Of a DNA stretch of 30,292 nucleotides, positions 23,364-30,292 are shown piece by piece. Both the position numbers and the translations under genes were made by a program. This DNA comes from JARROD01 sp037384225. GTDB taxonomy: Bacteria; Pseudomonadota; Gammaproteobacteria; Pseudomonadales; Cellvibrionaceae. The stretch covers positions 1 through 30,292 of the forward strand of contig JARROD010000078.1 in assembly GCA_037384225.1 (NCBI GenBank), written 5' to 3'. Below the pieces are notes generated by a model. That model ran no database searches. It saw only the letters and a program-made list of their open reading frames with translations, and had not been told where the DNA came from. Every line of letters begins with the position of its first letter. The stretch's first letter is position 1.

Positions 23364-25352
23364 ATGACCGCTCCCGTTTCCGGCCCAGAGAGCAATCCTT
23401 TTTTTACCCGCTTTCCCGAAGATCCGGCCTGTATCGGCACCCTTGCCGACATCGATGCCTTAGAGCGCATCCCCGCGGAACAGCGTTTTCCCTGCAAAAC
23501 CATTCGGGACGCCTTCACCGTCATAGCCCGGCAATTCCCGGACAACACCGCCCTCACCTTTCTCCCCAACGGGCGGGCCGACGACGCGCCGCAGCGCTGG
23601 ACCTACAACCAATACCAACGGGAAATCATCGCCGCCGCCAACCTCTTCCACGAACTCGGCCTCGGCTATGACGAATCCGTCGCTTTTCTGTTGCCCAATA
23701 TTCCGCAGATGCTGTTCGGCTTTTGGGGCGCCGAAGCCGCCGGCATCGCCGCCCCTATCAACCCGTTCCTGCACCCGGACCAGATCGCCGCTATCGCCGC
23801 CGAAGCGGACACCCGCATCCTGGTCACCCTGGGCCCGGAGCTGAGCGACGAATACTGGCGCAAAGCCCTGGTGGTCCAGGAGCAATATCCGTTTATCCAG
23901 CATGTCATCACCGTCGGCGGCGCCGTGGAAGGCACCCTCGACTGGGACCGGGAAGTCGCCCGCCAACCCGGCGACGCGTTTAGCTTTCAGCGCCCGCTGA
24001 GCGGCACCGAGACCGCCGCCTACTTCCACACCGGCGGCACCACCGGGACCCCCAAACTCGCCCGGCACACCCACAGAGCGCAGGTTGTCAATGTCGGTCA
24101 GATGGCCCTCACCGGCCCGGCCTGGGACCTCCAAAACCCGATCGATGCCAAGCCGAACGAACCCAATCAAAACACCCACCTCAGCGAGTCCAATCGAGAC
24201 ACCCACCTCAGCGCCAAAAGCGTCATCCTCTGTGGCCTGCCACTATTTCACGTCAATGCCGTGTTTGTCTCCGCCGCCTCCGCCATGATCGGGGGTGGCG
24301 AACTGCTGCTCGCCGGCCCCATGGGATTTCGCAACAAAGCGCTGATCCAGGATTTCTGGCAACTGGTGGAACAGTATGGCGTCAGTTTTTTCGCCGGTGT
24401 GCCGACCATCTACGCCTCGCTGCTGGAGCAATGCTCCAGCGGGCGCGACCTCTCCAGCCTCACTCACTGCGGATGCGGCGCCGCCCCCGCGCCCGCCAGC
24501 CTGCTGCGGGACTTCCGCGACCGCACCGGCGCTAACCTGATGGAAGGTTACGGCATGACAGAAACCACGGTCTGCGCCACCACCCACTACTATCACGGTG
24601 AACTCAAAGTCGGTTCCATCGGCATGCGCCTGCCCTATCAAAACATCCGCATCGCGGTGCTGACCGAGGAAGGCGCAATCGAACGCGAATGCGAGCGCGA
24701 TGAAATCGGTGTACTGCTGCTGAACGGCCCCAATATGATCCCGGAGTACAAACAGTCCGAAGCCAACCTGGGCGCCTGGCCCGAGCCCGGCTGGCTCAAC
24801 AGCGGCGACCTCGGGCGCCTGGACGCGGACGGCTTTGTGTGGCTGACCGGGCGCGCCAAGGACCTGATTATCCGCGGCGGCCACAATATCGACCCGCTGA
24901 TAACCGAAAGCGCGCTGATCAGCCACCCGGATGTGGAAATGGCGGCGGCGGTGGGCAAGCCCGACGCCTACGCCGGAGAGTTGCCGGTCGCCTATGTGCA
25001 ATTGCGCCCCGGGGCGACGGTGACGGCCGGTGAACTCAAAGCCTACGCCCGGGAGCGGGCGGCGGAACGGGCAGCCGCACCGGCGGATGTGATTATCAGT
25101 AATGAATTGCCGAAGACCGCGGTGGGAAAATTATTTAAACCGGAATTAAGGAAGGACGCCATTGCCAGGGCTTTTCGGGAGACCGTCGAAAATGGCTGGC
25201 CTGACAGCAGGGTTTTTACCAAGGTGCTTGAGCATAAGGTAAAAGGCTTGGTTGTGCACCTGCAGTTGATGGAAGCAGAGGCGGTGGACCTGGAGCGAAT
25301 GGGCGGCAGGCTGGATAAGCTGGGGTATGTTTGGGAAGTGGATATTGTTTAG
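23364..25352 (+). CDS. Acyl-CoA synthetase (AMP-binding ligase)
   Basis: The 662-residue ATP-dependent ligase activates a carboxylic acid to acyl-AMP and then acyl-CoA. The P-loop is YFHTGGTTGTPKLARHTH, motif A5 is LMEGYGMTETT, and the hinge and C-domain motifs are NSGDLGRLDADGFVWLTGRA, KDLIIRGGHNIDP and LPKTAVGKLFKPEL (catalytic Lys in the last). The frame is open to a TTG at 23316, but ATG 23364 (MTAPVSGPESNPFFTRFP) is the better start. The C-terminus extends about 50 residues past the usual Lys motif. A duplicated nine-residue insertion (NTHLSESNRDTHLSAK) sits at about residues 267-284. It lies downstream of the SDR gene and probably works with it in acid activation and oxidation. The substrate is unknown. 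Confidence 0.94.
   Translation: MTAPVSGPESNPFFTRFPEDPACIGTLADIDALERIPAEQRFPCKTIRDAFTVIARQFPDNTALTFLPNGRADDAPQRWTYNQYQREIIAAANLFHELGLGYDESVAFLLPNIPQMLFGFWGAEAAGIAAPINPFLHPDQIAAIAAEADTRILVTLGPELSDEYWRKALVVQEQYPFIQHVITVGGAVEGTLDWDREVARQPGDAFSFQRPLSGTETAAYFHTGGTTGTPKLARHTHRAQVVNVGQMALTGPAWDLQNPIDAKPNEPNQNTHLSESNRDTHLSAKSVILCGLPLFHVNAVFVSAASAMIGGGELLLAGPMGFRNKALIQDFWQLVEQYGVSFFAGVPTIYASLLEQCSSGRDLSSLTHCGCGAAPAPASLLRDFRDRTGANLMEGYGMTETTVCATTHYYHGELKVGSIGMRLPYQNIRIAVLTEEGAIERECERDEIGVLLLNGPNMIPEYKQSEANLGAWPEPGWLNSGDLGRLDADGFVWLTGRAKDLIIRGGHNIDPLITESALISHPDVEMAAAVGKPDAYAGELPVAYVQLRPGATVTAGELKAYARERAAERAAAPADVIISNELPKTAVGKLFKPELRKDAIARAFRETVENGWPDSRVFTKVLEHKVKGLVVHLQLMEAEAVDLERMGGRLDKLGYVWEVDIV
24163..24213 (+). 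repeat. 27-bp in-frame duplication in the acyl-CoA synthetase gene
   Basis: CCAATCAAAACACCCACCTC (24163 onward) recurs as CCAATCGAGACACCCACCTC (24190 onward), period 27. The unit resembles the reverse complement of the lone repeat arm near 17100-17117 (CCCAATCAAGACACCCAT), matching 16 of 18 bases. It encodes a hydrophilic loop between the P-loop region and VILCGLPLFH. Confidence 0.6.
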
Positions 25353-25371
25353 GGGCTCACTAAGGAACGTG

Positions 25372-25408
25372 GTAACTTCTCAATAACCCGGGGTATTTGA
25401 GAAGTTAC
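25372..25408. mobile_element. 37-bp palindromic MITE copy, no target duplication
   Basis: GTAACTTCTCAATA, then ACCCGGGG, then TATTTGAGAAGTTAC: the same two-arm form as 12773-12808 with one extra T. The flanking octamers (GGAACGTG and CAACAATA) differ, so the duplication has been lost or the copy arose by rearrangement. It lies 19 bases after the synthetase stop codon and may act as a hairpin terminator. Confidence 0.75.
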
Positions 25409-25823
25409 CAACAATAGGGTTAAGTTGTTTATATGCCCCGCTTTTGTAGCGCATCAATGAATTTACGGCAACAAACTTTTTCTGCTCAATGTTAAGCAGG
25501 CAGAATTATTTAAAAAAACAAACACCGACAGAAACAAAACTGCAATACATTAAAACCTTTTCGGCAGCATACCCTATTCGCCTGGAATTCGCCTTCGGCT
25601 GGCTAGATATCAATACTTCGGTCAATGATAAAACGAATTGGCGGGTTAACTGCTCATCATCTACCATAAGGGACGGGCACGAAATAACGTTCGGTTTTCG
25701 TGCATGCCCCTAACCCGTAACGATTGAAATGTCCAAAGAACGAATACCAGGATTCCGATCCGCCTGCCGGGAAAACCGCCTCGCGCGAATTGAATAACAG
25801 GAAACTGAGTAGGAAAAAACACT
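25409..25823. other. Non-coding region upstream of kaiC with a repeat relic
   Basis: No gene is accepted here. At 25667-25712 a segment TAAGGGACGGGCACGAAATA resembles the repeat at 8196 and forms a hairpin (GCACGAAA/TTTCGTGC). The kaiC promoter must lie in this region, but I see no convincing -35/-10 pair. Short frames at 25489 and 25724 lack ribosome sites and family features. Confidence 0.4.
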
Positions 25824-27374
25824 ATGAGTTCGAAGAAAACGACGGGGATGAAAAAAACGATAAAAAACTCACGGCCGAAGGAACACTATGTAGCCGGGTT
25901 GTATCACAATACGACGGGCGCCAACCCCTGCATTCCCAAGACGCCCTCGGGAATTCCGGGACTGGATGAAGTATTGCAGGGAGGGCTGGCGGAAAACCGA
26001 CTGACGCTGGTTTCCGGTTGTACCGGCGCCGGCAAAACCGTGTTGTCCAACCAGTTTCTCTACCATGGCATTGTGGAAATGAACCAGCCCGGGGTCTTTA
26101 TCACGTTTGAAGAGCGCCCTCAGGATATTATCGATAACGTCGCAGGCTTTGGCTGGAATTACGGACAATTGATCAAACAGCATAAACTCGCTTTTGTCGA
26201 CGTCAGCGATCCCGGGCAGGAGCAGGTGGAATTGAACGATAGCTACGACCTGTCGCCTTTGCTCCTGCGAATTCACCATACGATCGAAAAAATCGGCGCC
26301 AAACGGGTCGTGATAGACAGCATGGCGGCGCTGTTTATCCAGGTTTCTAACGCCCGCAACGTCCGCAACCTGTTCACCCGACTCTGCCATGATTTGAAAT
26401 CACTGGGGGTGACGACCCTGGCTACGGCGGAGCGTCCCGAAAGCATGGCCGCGCTAGCGCGCAATGGTGTGGAAGAGTATGTCGCCGACGGCGTAATCGA
26501 GCTGTCTGTGACGCCGGGCCAGCAGCGTATACTGCGCCATCTGTTCGTGCGCAAGATGCGTGGGGTCGGCTACCGCAGCGGTAAGGTCGAATTCGACATC
26601 CATACGCATGGCATGGAACTCTATCCCAAAATTCCGATCGACCGACGGCTGGCAAAGACCAGTCTCAATAACCTCAAAAGCTTCGGCATTGAGAGATTCG
26701 ATGAACTGGTCGGCGGCGGTATACCGGAAGGCCACATGGTGTTGATCAGCGGCAATACAGGCACCGGCAAGACCACATTCGGCCTACAATTTGCACTGGA
26801 GGGTGTCAAGGTCGGGGAACCGGTGGTCTACGTCGCCCTGGAGGAGCCCAGCGGGCAAATCAAAAAAACCGCCCTTGGGCACGGCTGGAATTTTAAGCGC
26901 GCGATCCAGTCGGGCGCTCTGCATTTTATCGATGTGCCTCTGATCGACATTTCAACCGACCAGTTGCTCTATACAATAGCTAACTCGGTCATTAAATCGA
27001 GCTGCAAACGCATAGTCGTGGACTCCATTTCCAGTCTGGAATCGGCCACCATGAACGGGGAGCAGGTGCGCCAGTTTTTGATTCAACTGCTGGAATTCTG
27101 CAAAGCTCAGGGTGTTACCTGTCTGATGACATACTTGACCAGCGGTGTCTTCGGCGCCGTGCGCGGCCAACTGCTGGGACAAATGGAAACCACCGATATG
27201 CGCCTCAGTTCCGTCGTCGACGGGATCATTCTGTTGCGTTATGTCGAACGCGGCCAGAAGGTCAAACGATTGCTGAATGTGCTCAAGATGCGAGGGCGCC
27301 AGCACAGCAAAGCAATTTATTTATACGAGGCTAGAAAGGAGGGCATATGGGTCGGCGAGAAATACGAGGAGTGA
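25824..27374 (+). CDS. kaiC: KaiC-like double-domain RecA-fold ATPase
   Basis: This is a two-domain KaiC homologue of 516 residues. Walker A motifs are GCTGAGKT (65-72, CI) and GNTGTGKT (310-317, CII). Catalytic Glu pairs are in TFEERPQDII (96-97) and ALEEPSGQIK (340-341). The CII phosphorylation segment TTDMRLSSVVDGIILL aligns with cyanobacterial KaiC Thr426, Ser431 and Thr432 as Thr457, Ser462 and Ser463, so phosphorylation is plausible. The protein ends (YEARKEGIWVGEKYEE) where cyanobacterial KaiC continues into the A-loop and KaiA-binding tail, so KaiA-type stimulation is unlikely. About 35 extra residues precede CI. The ATG at 25824 has TAGGA upstream. kaiB overlaps its 3' end. In non-cyanobacteria such pairs are linked to stress or timing, but the output here is unknown. 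Confidence 0.95.
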   Translation: MSSKKTTGMKKTIKNSRPKEHYVAGLYHNTTGANPCIPKTPSGIPGLDEVLQGGLAENRLTLVSGCTGAGKTVLSNQFLYHGIVEMNQPGVFITFEERPQDIIDNVAGFGWNYGQLIKQHKLAFVDVSDPGQEQVELNDSYDLSPLLLRIHHTIEKIGAKRVVIDSMAALFIQVSNARNVRNLFTRLCHDLKSLGVTTLATAERPESMAALARNGVEEYVADGVIELSVTPGQQRILRHLFVRKMRGVGYRSGKVEFDIHTHGMELYPKIPIDRRLAKTSLNNLKSFGIERFDELVGGGIPEGHMVLISGNTGTGKTTFGLQFALEGVKVGEPVVYVALEEPSGQIKKTALGHGWNFKRAIQSGALHFIDVPLIDISTDQLLYTIANSVIKSSCKRIVVDSISSLESATMNGEQVRQFLIQLLEFCKAQGVTCLMTYLTSGVFGAVRGQLLGQMETTDMRLSSVVDGIILLRYVERGQKVKRLLNVLKMRGRQHSKAIYLYEARKEGIWVGEKYEE

Positions 27375-27682
27375 ACGATAAGGAAAACAGTGGAACCCAT
27401 CACGATGGCGACAAAAGCGAAGTGGTGTTGACGCTTTACGTGTTATCCAAAACCGCCCAATCCTCCCACGCCGTAGCGACCATTCAGGGAATTTGCAGCA
27501 ACGAACTGGTGGGACGCTGTCGGCTGGATATTGTCGATGTCAGTGAAAATCCGGAAGTCGCTGAGCGCGACGCCATCATCGCCACACCGACACTGATCAA
27601 GTTAGCCCCTCCACCGCTGCGGCGCATCCTCGGTGATCTATCGAGCAGCGAGGAGGTGCTGGTCGCCCTGCAATTGTCCTAA
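27347..27682 (+). CDS. kaiB: KaiB-like protein
   Basis: The 111-residue protein matches KaiB over residues 25-105: LTLYVLSKTAQSSHAVATIQ, the DIVDVSENPEVAERDAIIAT segment and PTLIKLAPPPLRRILGDLSS. These cover the conserved IDVxxNPxxAExDxIxATPTLxKxxPPPxRRIxGDLS pattern of the fold-switching KaiB family. KaiB binds the KaiC CI ring. The start ATG 27347 has a near-perfect AAGGAGG about 5 bases upstream, so the gene overlaps kaiC by 28 bases, showing tight co-translation. A GTG at 27371 is less likely. The 24-residue charged N-terminal extension is unusual, and the acidic C-terminal tail of cyanobacterial KaiB is absent. It converges on the ulvan-lyase-like gene with a 23-base gap. Confidence 0.94.
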   Translation: MGRREIRGVNDKENSGTHHDGDKSEVVLTLYVLSKTAQSSHAVATIQGICSNELVGRCRLDIVDVSENPEVAERDAIIATPTLIKLAPPPLRRILGDLSSSEEVLVALQLS

Positions 27683-27705
27683 GGGGCATGCTGCGAGTGC
27701 CGTGA

Positions 27706-29622
27706 TCAATCCTCGATCTTACGATAATGACAGGCTTTCACCCTGTCCTTGATGGGATCGCCGAACGTGACATTGTCGCACTTGGTTCCATCGGTCAATA
27801 TTTTGGTGGTGTAGTGACCATCGGCTCCATAGCGCACTTCGCGAGTGCCCAAAAAATTGCACTGCTGGTCCTCGGCCGCGCAATAGATCCAATCGTTGAT
27901 GTTGATTTCGCAGCTCTTCACGGTCCCGTGAATCGGATCTCCGAAGGTGGCGTTGTCGCAAGCCACGTGATGGGTATGGTTGCCGGTGGCGTAGCTGTCG
28001 TTTGCTCCATATCTGACGTTTCTTGTGCCCGGGAAACGACAGGTTTCTCCCTCCGCGGCGCAAAATGACCAGTTTTCGACGGTTTCACCACTGTTCACAT
28101 AGACTTCACAGATTTTTTCAACACGGGGAATCGGGTCACCGAAAGTGTCGTTGCCGCAAGCCACTGAGCCGGTGTAACTGCCGGAAAAATAACTCCCGTT
28201 GGCCCCGTAACGCACCTCCTGGGTTGCGCTGAACTCGCACAACTGGCCTTCGTGGGCGCACAGCGTCCAGCCGGAATAGGCTGGCCCGTCGAGGGTGTAT
28301 TTGATCACGGCTATGTCCGGCGAAGTACTGTTGACAGTGCCTTTTTGGGCATAGACGTACAACTCGTCTTTACCACTTCGCATGGCGTAGTAGTCGATCA
28401 AGGGTTCGGAATGATGGAAGCGGCCGCTGTCGCGGGACTCGACCACCGTCCAGTCCGTATACCCTTTGGCCGCGCTGGCGGAAGCAATTTGCAGGCTGGG
28501 CATAATGGCGTAGACATTACCGCTGCTATCGAAACCGATTTTGGAGCGATTGTCCCAGCGCCTGGTGTTGATGCCGGTACTGTTTTGAATCCAGGTGCCG
28601 TTGCCATCCCGCCAGAAGTGCACTTGCTTGTTGACGCCGTCGATGTCTCGCCGGGCCAATATGTGCACTCTGCCTTGAAGATCCACGGCCATTGCTTCCT
28701 GATTGATCAAGCCCGAATCGGTGGGGATGTCCCAGACTTTGACATCGTCATCCAAGGTAATGAAGGCGCTTCCGGTGGTGGCTACAAGGCTACCGCTATT
28801 GTTGCGCCAGGTGGAACCGTGGTCATCGCTGTAGGCGTACATAATGTCGTGGTTGGAATTGCCGCCGAAATTTTCGCGCCAAACCCAAGCGGCGTGCAGG
28901 CGGTTATTAATGTCGAAACGAATGCCAAAAAAGTAAGCATTGGCGTCACCGCCGTCGTAGGTATTTTCGATGAATTTACCGGTTTCGGTCCAGGTACCGT
29001 CATTATTGTAGCGCCACAGCCAGCTCTCACCGTTGCCGCTTTGACCCAAACGCGCTTCGAAGATCAGCGTACCGTCCGGCGCCATTGCGAATCGCGGGTA
29101 GGTCAGCGAGGAGACGGTGCCGTGGTTAAGGTGGTCTTGCACGCTGCCGAACAGGGAGGCATCCCAGTGGCAATCCTGCGGGTTGTTCACGACATCGGCG
29201 CTGGACTGGCGGTAGTGCAGCGTATCATCGTGGTGATCGAAGGCCAGATGCAGGCGGCCGTCCACGGGCGAAATGCCGATGGAAATATTATTATGGTTGT
29301 CGTTCGTGGTCTGGGTATAGTCCGTCAACACCAGGCTTTGCCATTGACCGTCAGGTAATTTACGCCGCTGTACCACAACGTGCCGCTCGGCGTTGTAATA
29401 GGTGGCGTATTGCCAGCCTTTGTAGCTCAGCAGCGAATCCTGCGAATAGGACATGCTGCTCAAATAGGCGTCGCCGTAACGATCGTCCCACCATTCGGTG
29501 GCGTTGGTTGTCATGATCGATGCTTCGGCTTTTTGCACGCTGGGTGCAGCCTGAAGCTGCAGCGCGAGCAGGCCTGTTACCAGCAGGGCCGAAACTGTAC
29601 TTAGAATTTTGGTTGTTGTCAT
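27706..29622 (-). CDS. Secreted BNR-repeat polysaccharide lyase, ulvan-lyase-like (PL24/PL25 type)
   Basis: The 638-residue protein has a Sec signal peptide (1-25). Residues about 40-450 form a beta-propeller of the BNR_4 type, with the family signature DNHNNISIGISPVDGRLHLA and FDHHDDTLHYR (109-138) that carries the candidate catalytic His/Tyr/Arg cluster of PL24/PL25 ulvan lyases. It should cleave a uronate-containing algal polysaccharide by beta-elimination outside the cell. The exact family is not certain by eye. Residues 452-638 are three repeats of about 60 residues (WxxCAxEGxxCxFxGTxxVR, then YGA, and CxNxTFGDPI with a final Cys), likely disulfide-stabilised and possibly for carbohydrate binding. 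No other lyase, sulfatase or SusD/TonB gene adjoins it. The ATG at 29622 has AAGG upstream at a wide spacing. Confidence 0.88.
   Translation of the reverse strand: MTTTKILSTVSALLVTGLLALQLQAAPSVQKAEASIMTTNATEWWDDRYGDAYLSSMSYSQDSLLSYKGWQYATYYNAERHVVVQRRKLPDGQWQSLVLTDYTQTTNDNHNNISIGISPVDGRLHLAFDHHDDTLHYRQSSADVVNNPQDCHWDASLFGSVQDHLNHGTVSSLTYPRFAMAPDGTLIFEARLGQSGNGESWLWRYNNDGTWTETGKFIENTYDGGDANAYFFGIRFDINNRLHAAWVWRENFGGNSNHDIMYAYSDDHGSTWRNNSGSLVATTGSAFITLDDDVKVWDIPTDSGLINQEAMAVDLQGRVHILARRDIDGVNKQVHFWRDGNGTWIQNSTGINTRRWDNRSKIGFDSSGNVYAIMPSLQIASASAAKGYTDWTVVESRDSGRFHHSEPLIDYYAMRSGKDELYVYAQKGTVNSTSPDIAVIKYTLDGPAYSGWTLCAHEGQLCEFSATQEVRYGANGSYFSGSYTGSVACGNDTFGDPIPRVEKICEVYVNSGETVENWSFCAAEGETCRFPGTRNVRYGANDSYATGNHTHHVACDNATFGDPIHGTVKSCEININDWIYCAAEDQQCNFLGTREVRYGADGHYTTKILTDGTKCDNVTFGDPIKDRVKACHYRKIED
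27709..28269 (-). repeat. Three tandem Cys-rich YGA/FGDPI modules in the lyase
   Basis: The C-terminus encodes repeats at residues 452-517, 518-577 and 578-638. Each has four Cys at matching positions, an Arg-Tyr-Gly-Ala core and a TFGDPI segment. Such modules occur in other bacterial secreted hydrolases (from memory), and their ligand is not established here. Confidence 0.85.
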
Positions 29623-29693
29623 TTGTTATTATACCTTTTCCTATTTTTTTATTATGTCTTATCGAGATAATGAATATACAAAAAACGTTTAAA

Positions 29694-29843
29694 ATTTAAG
29701 CCGTCAGAGCACGTCCCTTTTTGTCCTGCTCCTAGCCATCCGCCCTTACAGGGGGACCGCTATCCTGCGTCGTCGCGCCTCCTGTTATTAACAGGGGATA
29801 TTATTAACGGGGGAAAAAATTGGCGTACTCTGACAACTTAAAT
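29694..29843. repeat. 150-bp element bounded by 20-bp inverted arms
   Basis: The left arm ATTTAAGCCGTCAGAGCACG (29694-29713) pairs with CGTACTCTGACAACTTAAAT (29824-29843), differing at 3 of 20 positions. Inside are the palindrome CCTGTTATTAACAGG (29780-29794) and GTCCC/GGGGAC arms. It lies 71 bases upstream of the lyase start and may be a MITE of another family or a long regulatory structure. It has no coding capacity. Confidence 0.6.
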
Positions 29844-29978
29844 CCCGAACGCTGTGGGCATATATAATACATGCGATTATTTTTCATTTCACTGAACTTA
29901 TTTCAGAATATTTGTTACGCTGACAGTAGTCAGCGTGCCAAAAAATAAATTTGAAAAAGATATTGGCACATTTTTTAA

Positions 29979-30179
29979 TATGTCCAGTGCCAGGGAAGTT
30001 CCTATCACTACGGAACAGGCAATATAACGTTCTTGAGTGATTGTACGTGGCCGAATAGCGTCAATTACCGAAATTACGGTGACCCCATCAAAACAGCATT
30101 GCTATTCATAACGCAGTGCCCGAACCGGTTTTTGGATGCCATGCACCACGCAGATTATACCCAGGCATTTTTGGTATGA
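29979..30179 (+). pseudogene. Fragment resembling the YGA/FGDPI module, opposite strand
   Basis: An open stretch of 66 codons without a start encodes CQGSSYHYGTGNITFLSDCT, then WPNSVNYRNYGDPIKTALLF. The spacing from Tyr-Gly to the end of GDPI (27 residues) equals that in the third module of the lyase (YGADGHY to FGDPI). Identity is low apart from YG, GDPI and a few residues, so it is a tentative relic of a second gene with such modules. It stops at TGA 30177. Confidence 0.35.
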
Positions 30180-30292
30180 GGATGGCACGATCACCACACA
30201 CAATAGAAGTGCCCGCCGGCTTTTTGGTTCAACCACTGTCAGCCACACCGAGCATTTAAAGTTATTCGGTTCGTCGTTTAAAAACAGTCTCC

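Noticed and set aside
25724..25969. 81-codon frame overlapping the start of kaiC
   Set aside because: It overlaps kaiC in another frame, has no ribosome site and no family features, and its sequence is explained by the kaiC coding frame.
28252..29358. Long + strand frame opposite the lyase gene
   Set aside because: It is antisense to a well-supported secreted enzyme and has no recognisable domain or ribosome site.

Overview
The window reads as chromosomal DNA of a marine, polysaccharide-degrading gammaproteobacterium, most like the Cellvibrionales (Saccharophagus/Teredinibacter-type). This is inferred from gammaproteobacterial housekeeping genes (pepN, yeaC-like, glpG-like rhomboid, nadK, sdaA, pyk), a secreted ulvan-lyase-like enzyme with repeated Cys-rich modules, a secreted subtilase with a P-domain, and moderate GC. 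No rRNA, tRNA or CRISPR array was seen.

Layout. 1-2404 (+): two overlapping envelope genes, a secreted coiled-coil protein and a chalcone-isomerase-like/TonB-C protein. 2430-5963 (-): yeaC-like, pepN and an NTF2-like gene, closely spaced. 6110-12723 (-): a run of a lesioned coiled-coil gene, a D-cysteine desulfhydrase/ACC-deaminase-like enzyme, a double cNMP-binding/rhodanese protein, nadK (frameshifted at a poly-A run), a metallophosphoesterase and a rhomboid protease. 12724-13473: intergenic region with a 36-bp palindromic mobile element, a 28-codon acidic micro-ORF with a strong ribosome site, and a large hairpin. 13474-16791 (-): sdaA and pyk. 16792-17191: hairpin-rich repeats. 17192-19219 (-): secreted subtilase. 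19654-20410 (-): a TPP riboswitch directly abutting a 5'-truncated thiamine/choline-kinase-like gene. 20411-21321: gene-poor, very A-rich stretch. 21322-25352 (+): FecI-like sigma factor without an anti-sigma gene, an SDR dehydrogenase and an acyl-CoA synthetase. 25824-27682 (+): kaiC-kaiB without kaiA. 27706-29622 (-): ulvan-lyase-like enzyme. 29623-30292: an inverted-repeat element and a gene fragment.

The most distinctive signal is a family of tiny non-coding elements (36 to 90 bp) with perfect or near-perfect terminal inverted repeats starting GTAACTTCTCAATA. Three copies are flanked by perfect 8-bp target duplications (CCCAATGG, GGCGAAAC, CAATAACG), so they are mobile MITEs. The GTAA ends and 8-bp duplications fit mobilisation by an IS66-type transposase, although none is encoded here. 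Other leads are the A AAA AAG heptamer in nadK, the stand-alone KaiBC pair whose KaiC lacks the KaiA-interacting tail, the subtilase with Glu in place of the catalytic His, the riboswitch/kinase fusion, and the micro-ORF.

Three genes carry lesions (nadK, the 11.4-12.7 kb gene, the kinase). Whether these are real or assembly errors cannot be decided from the sequence alone.
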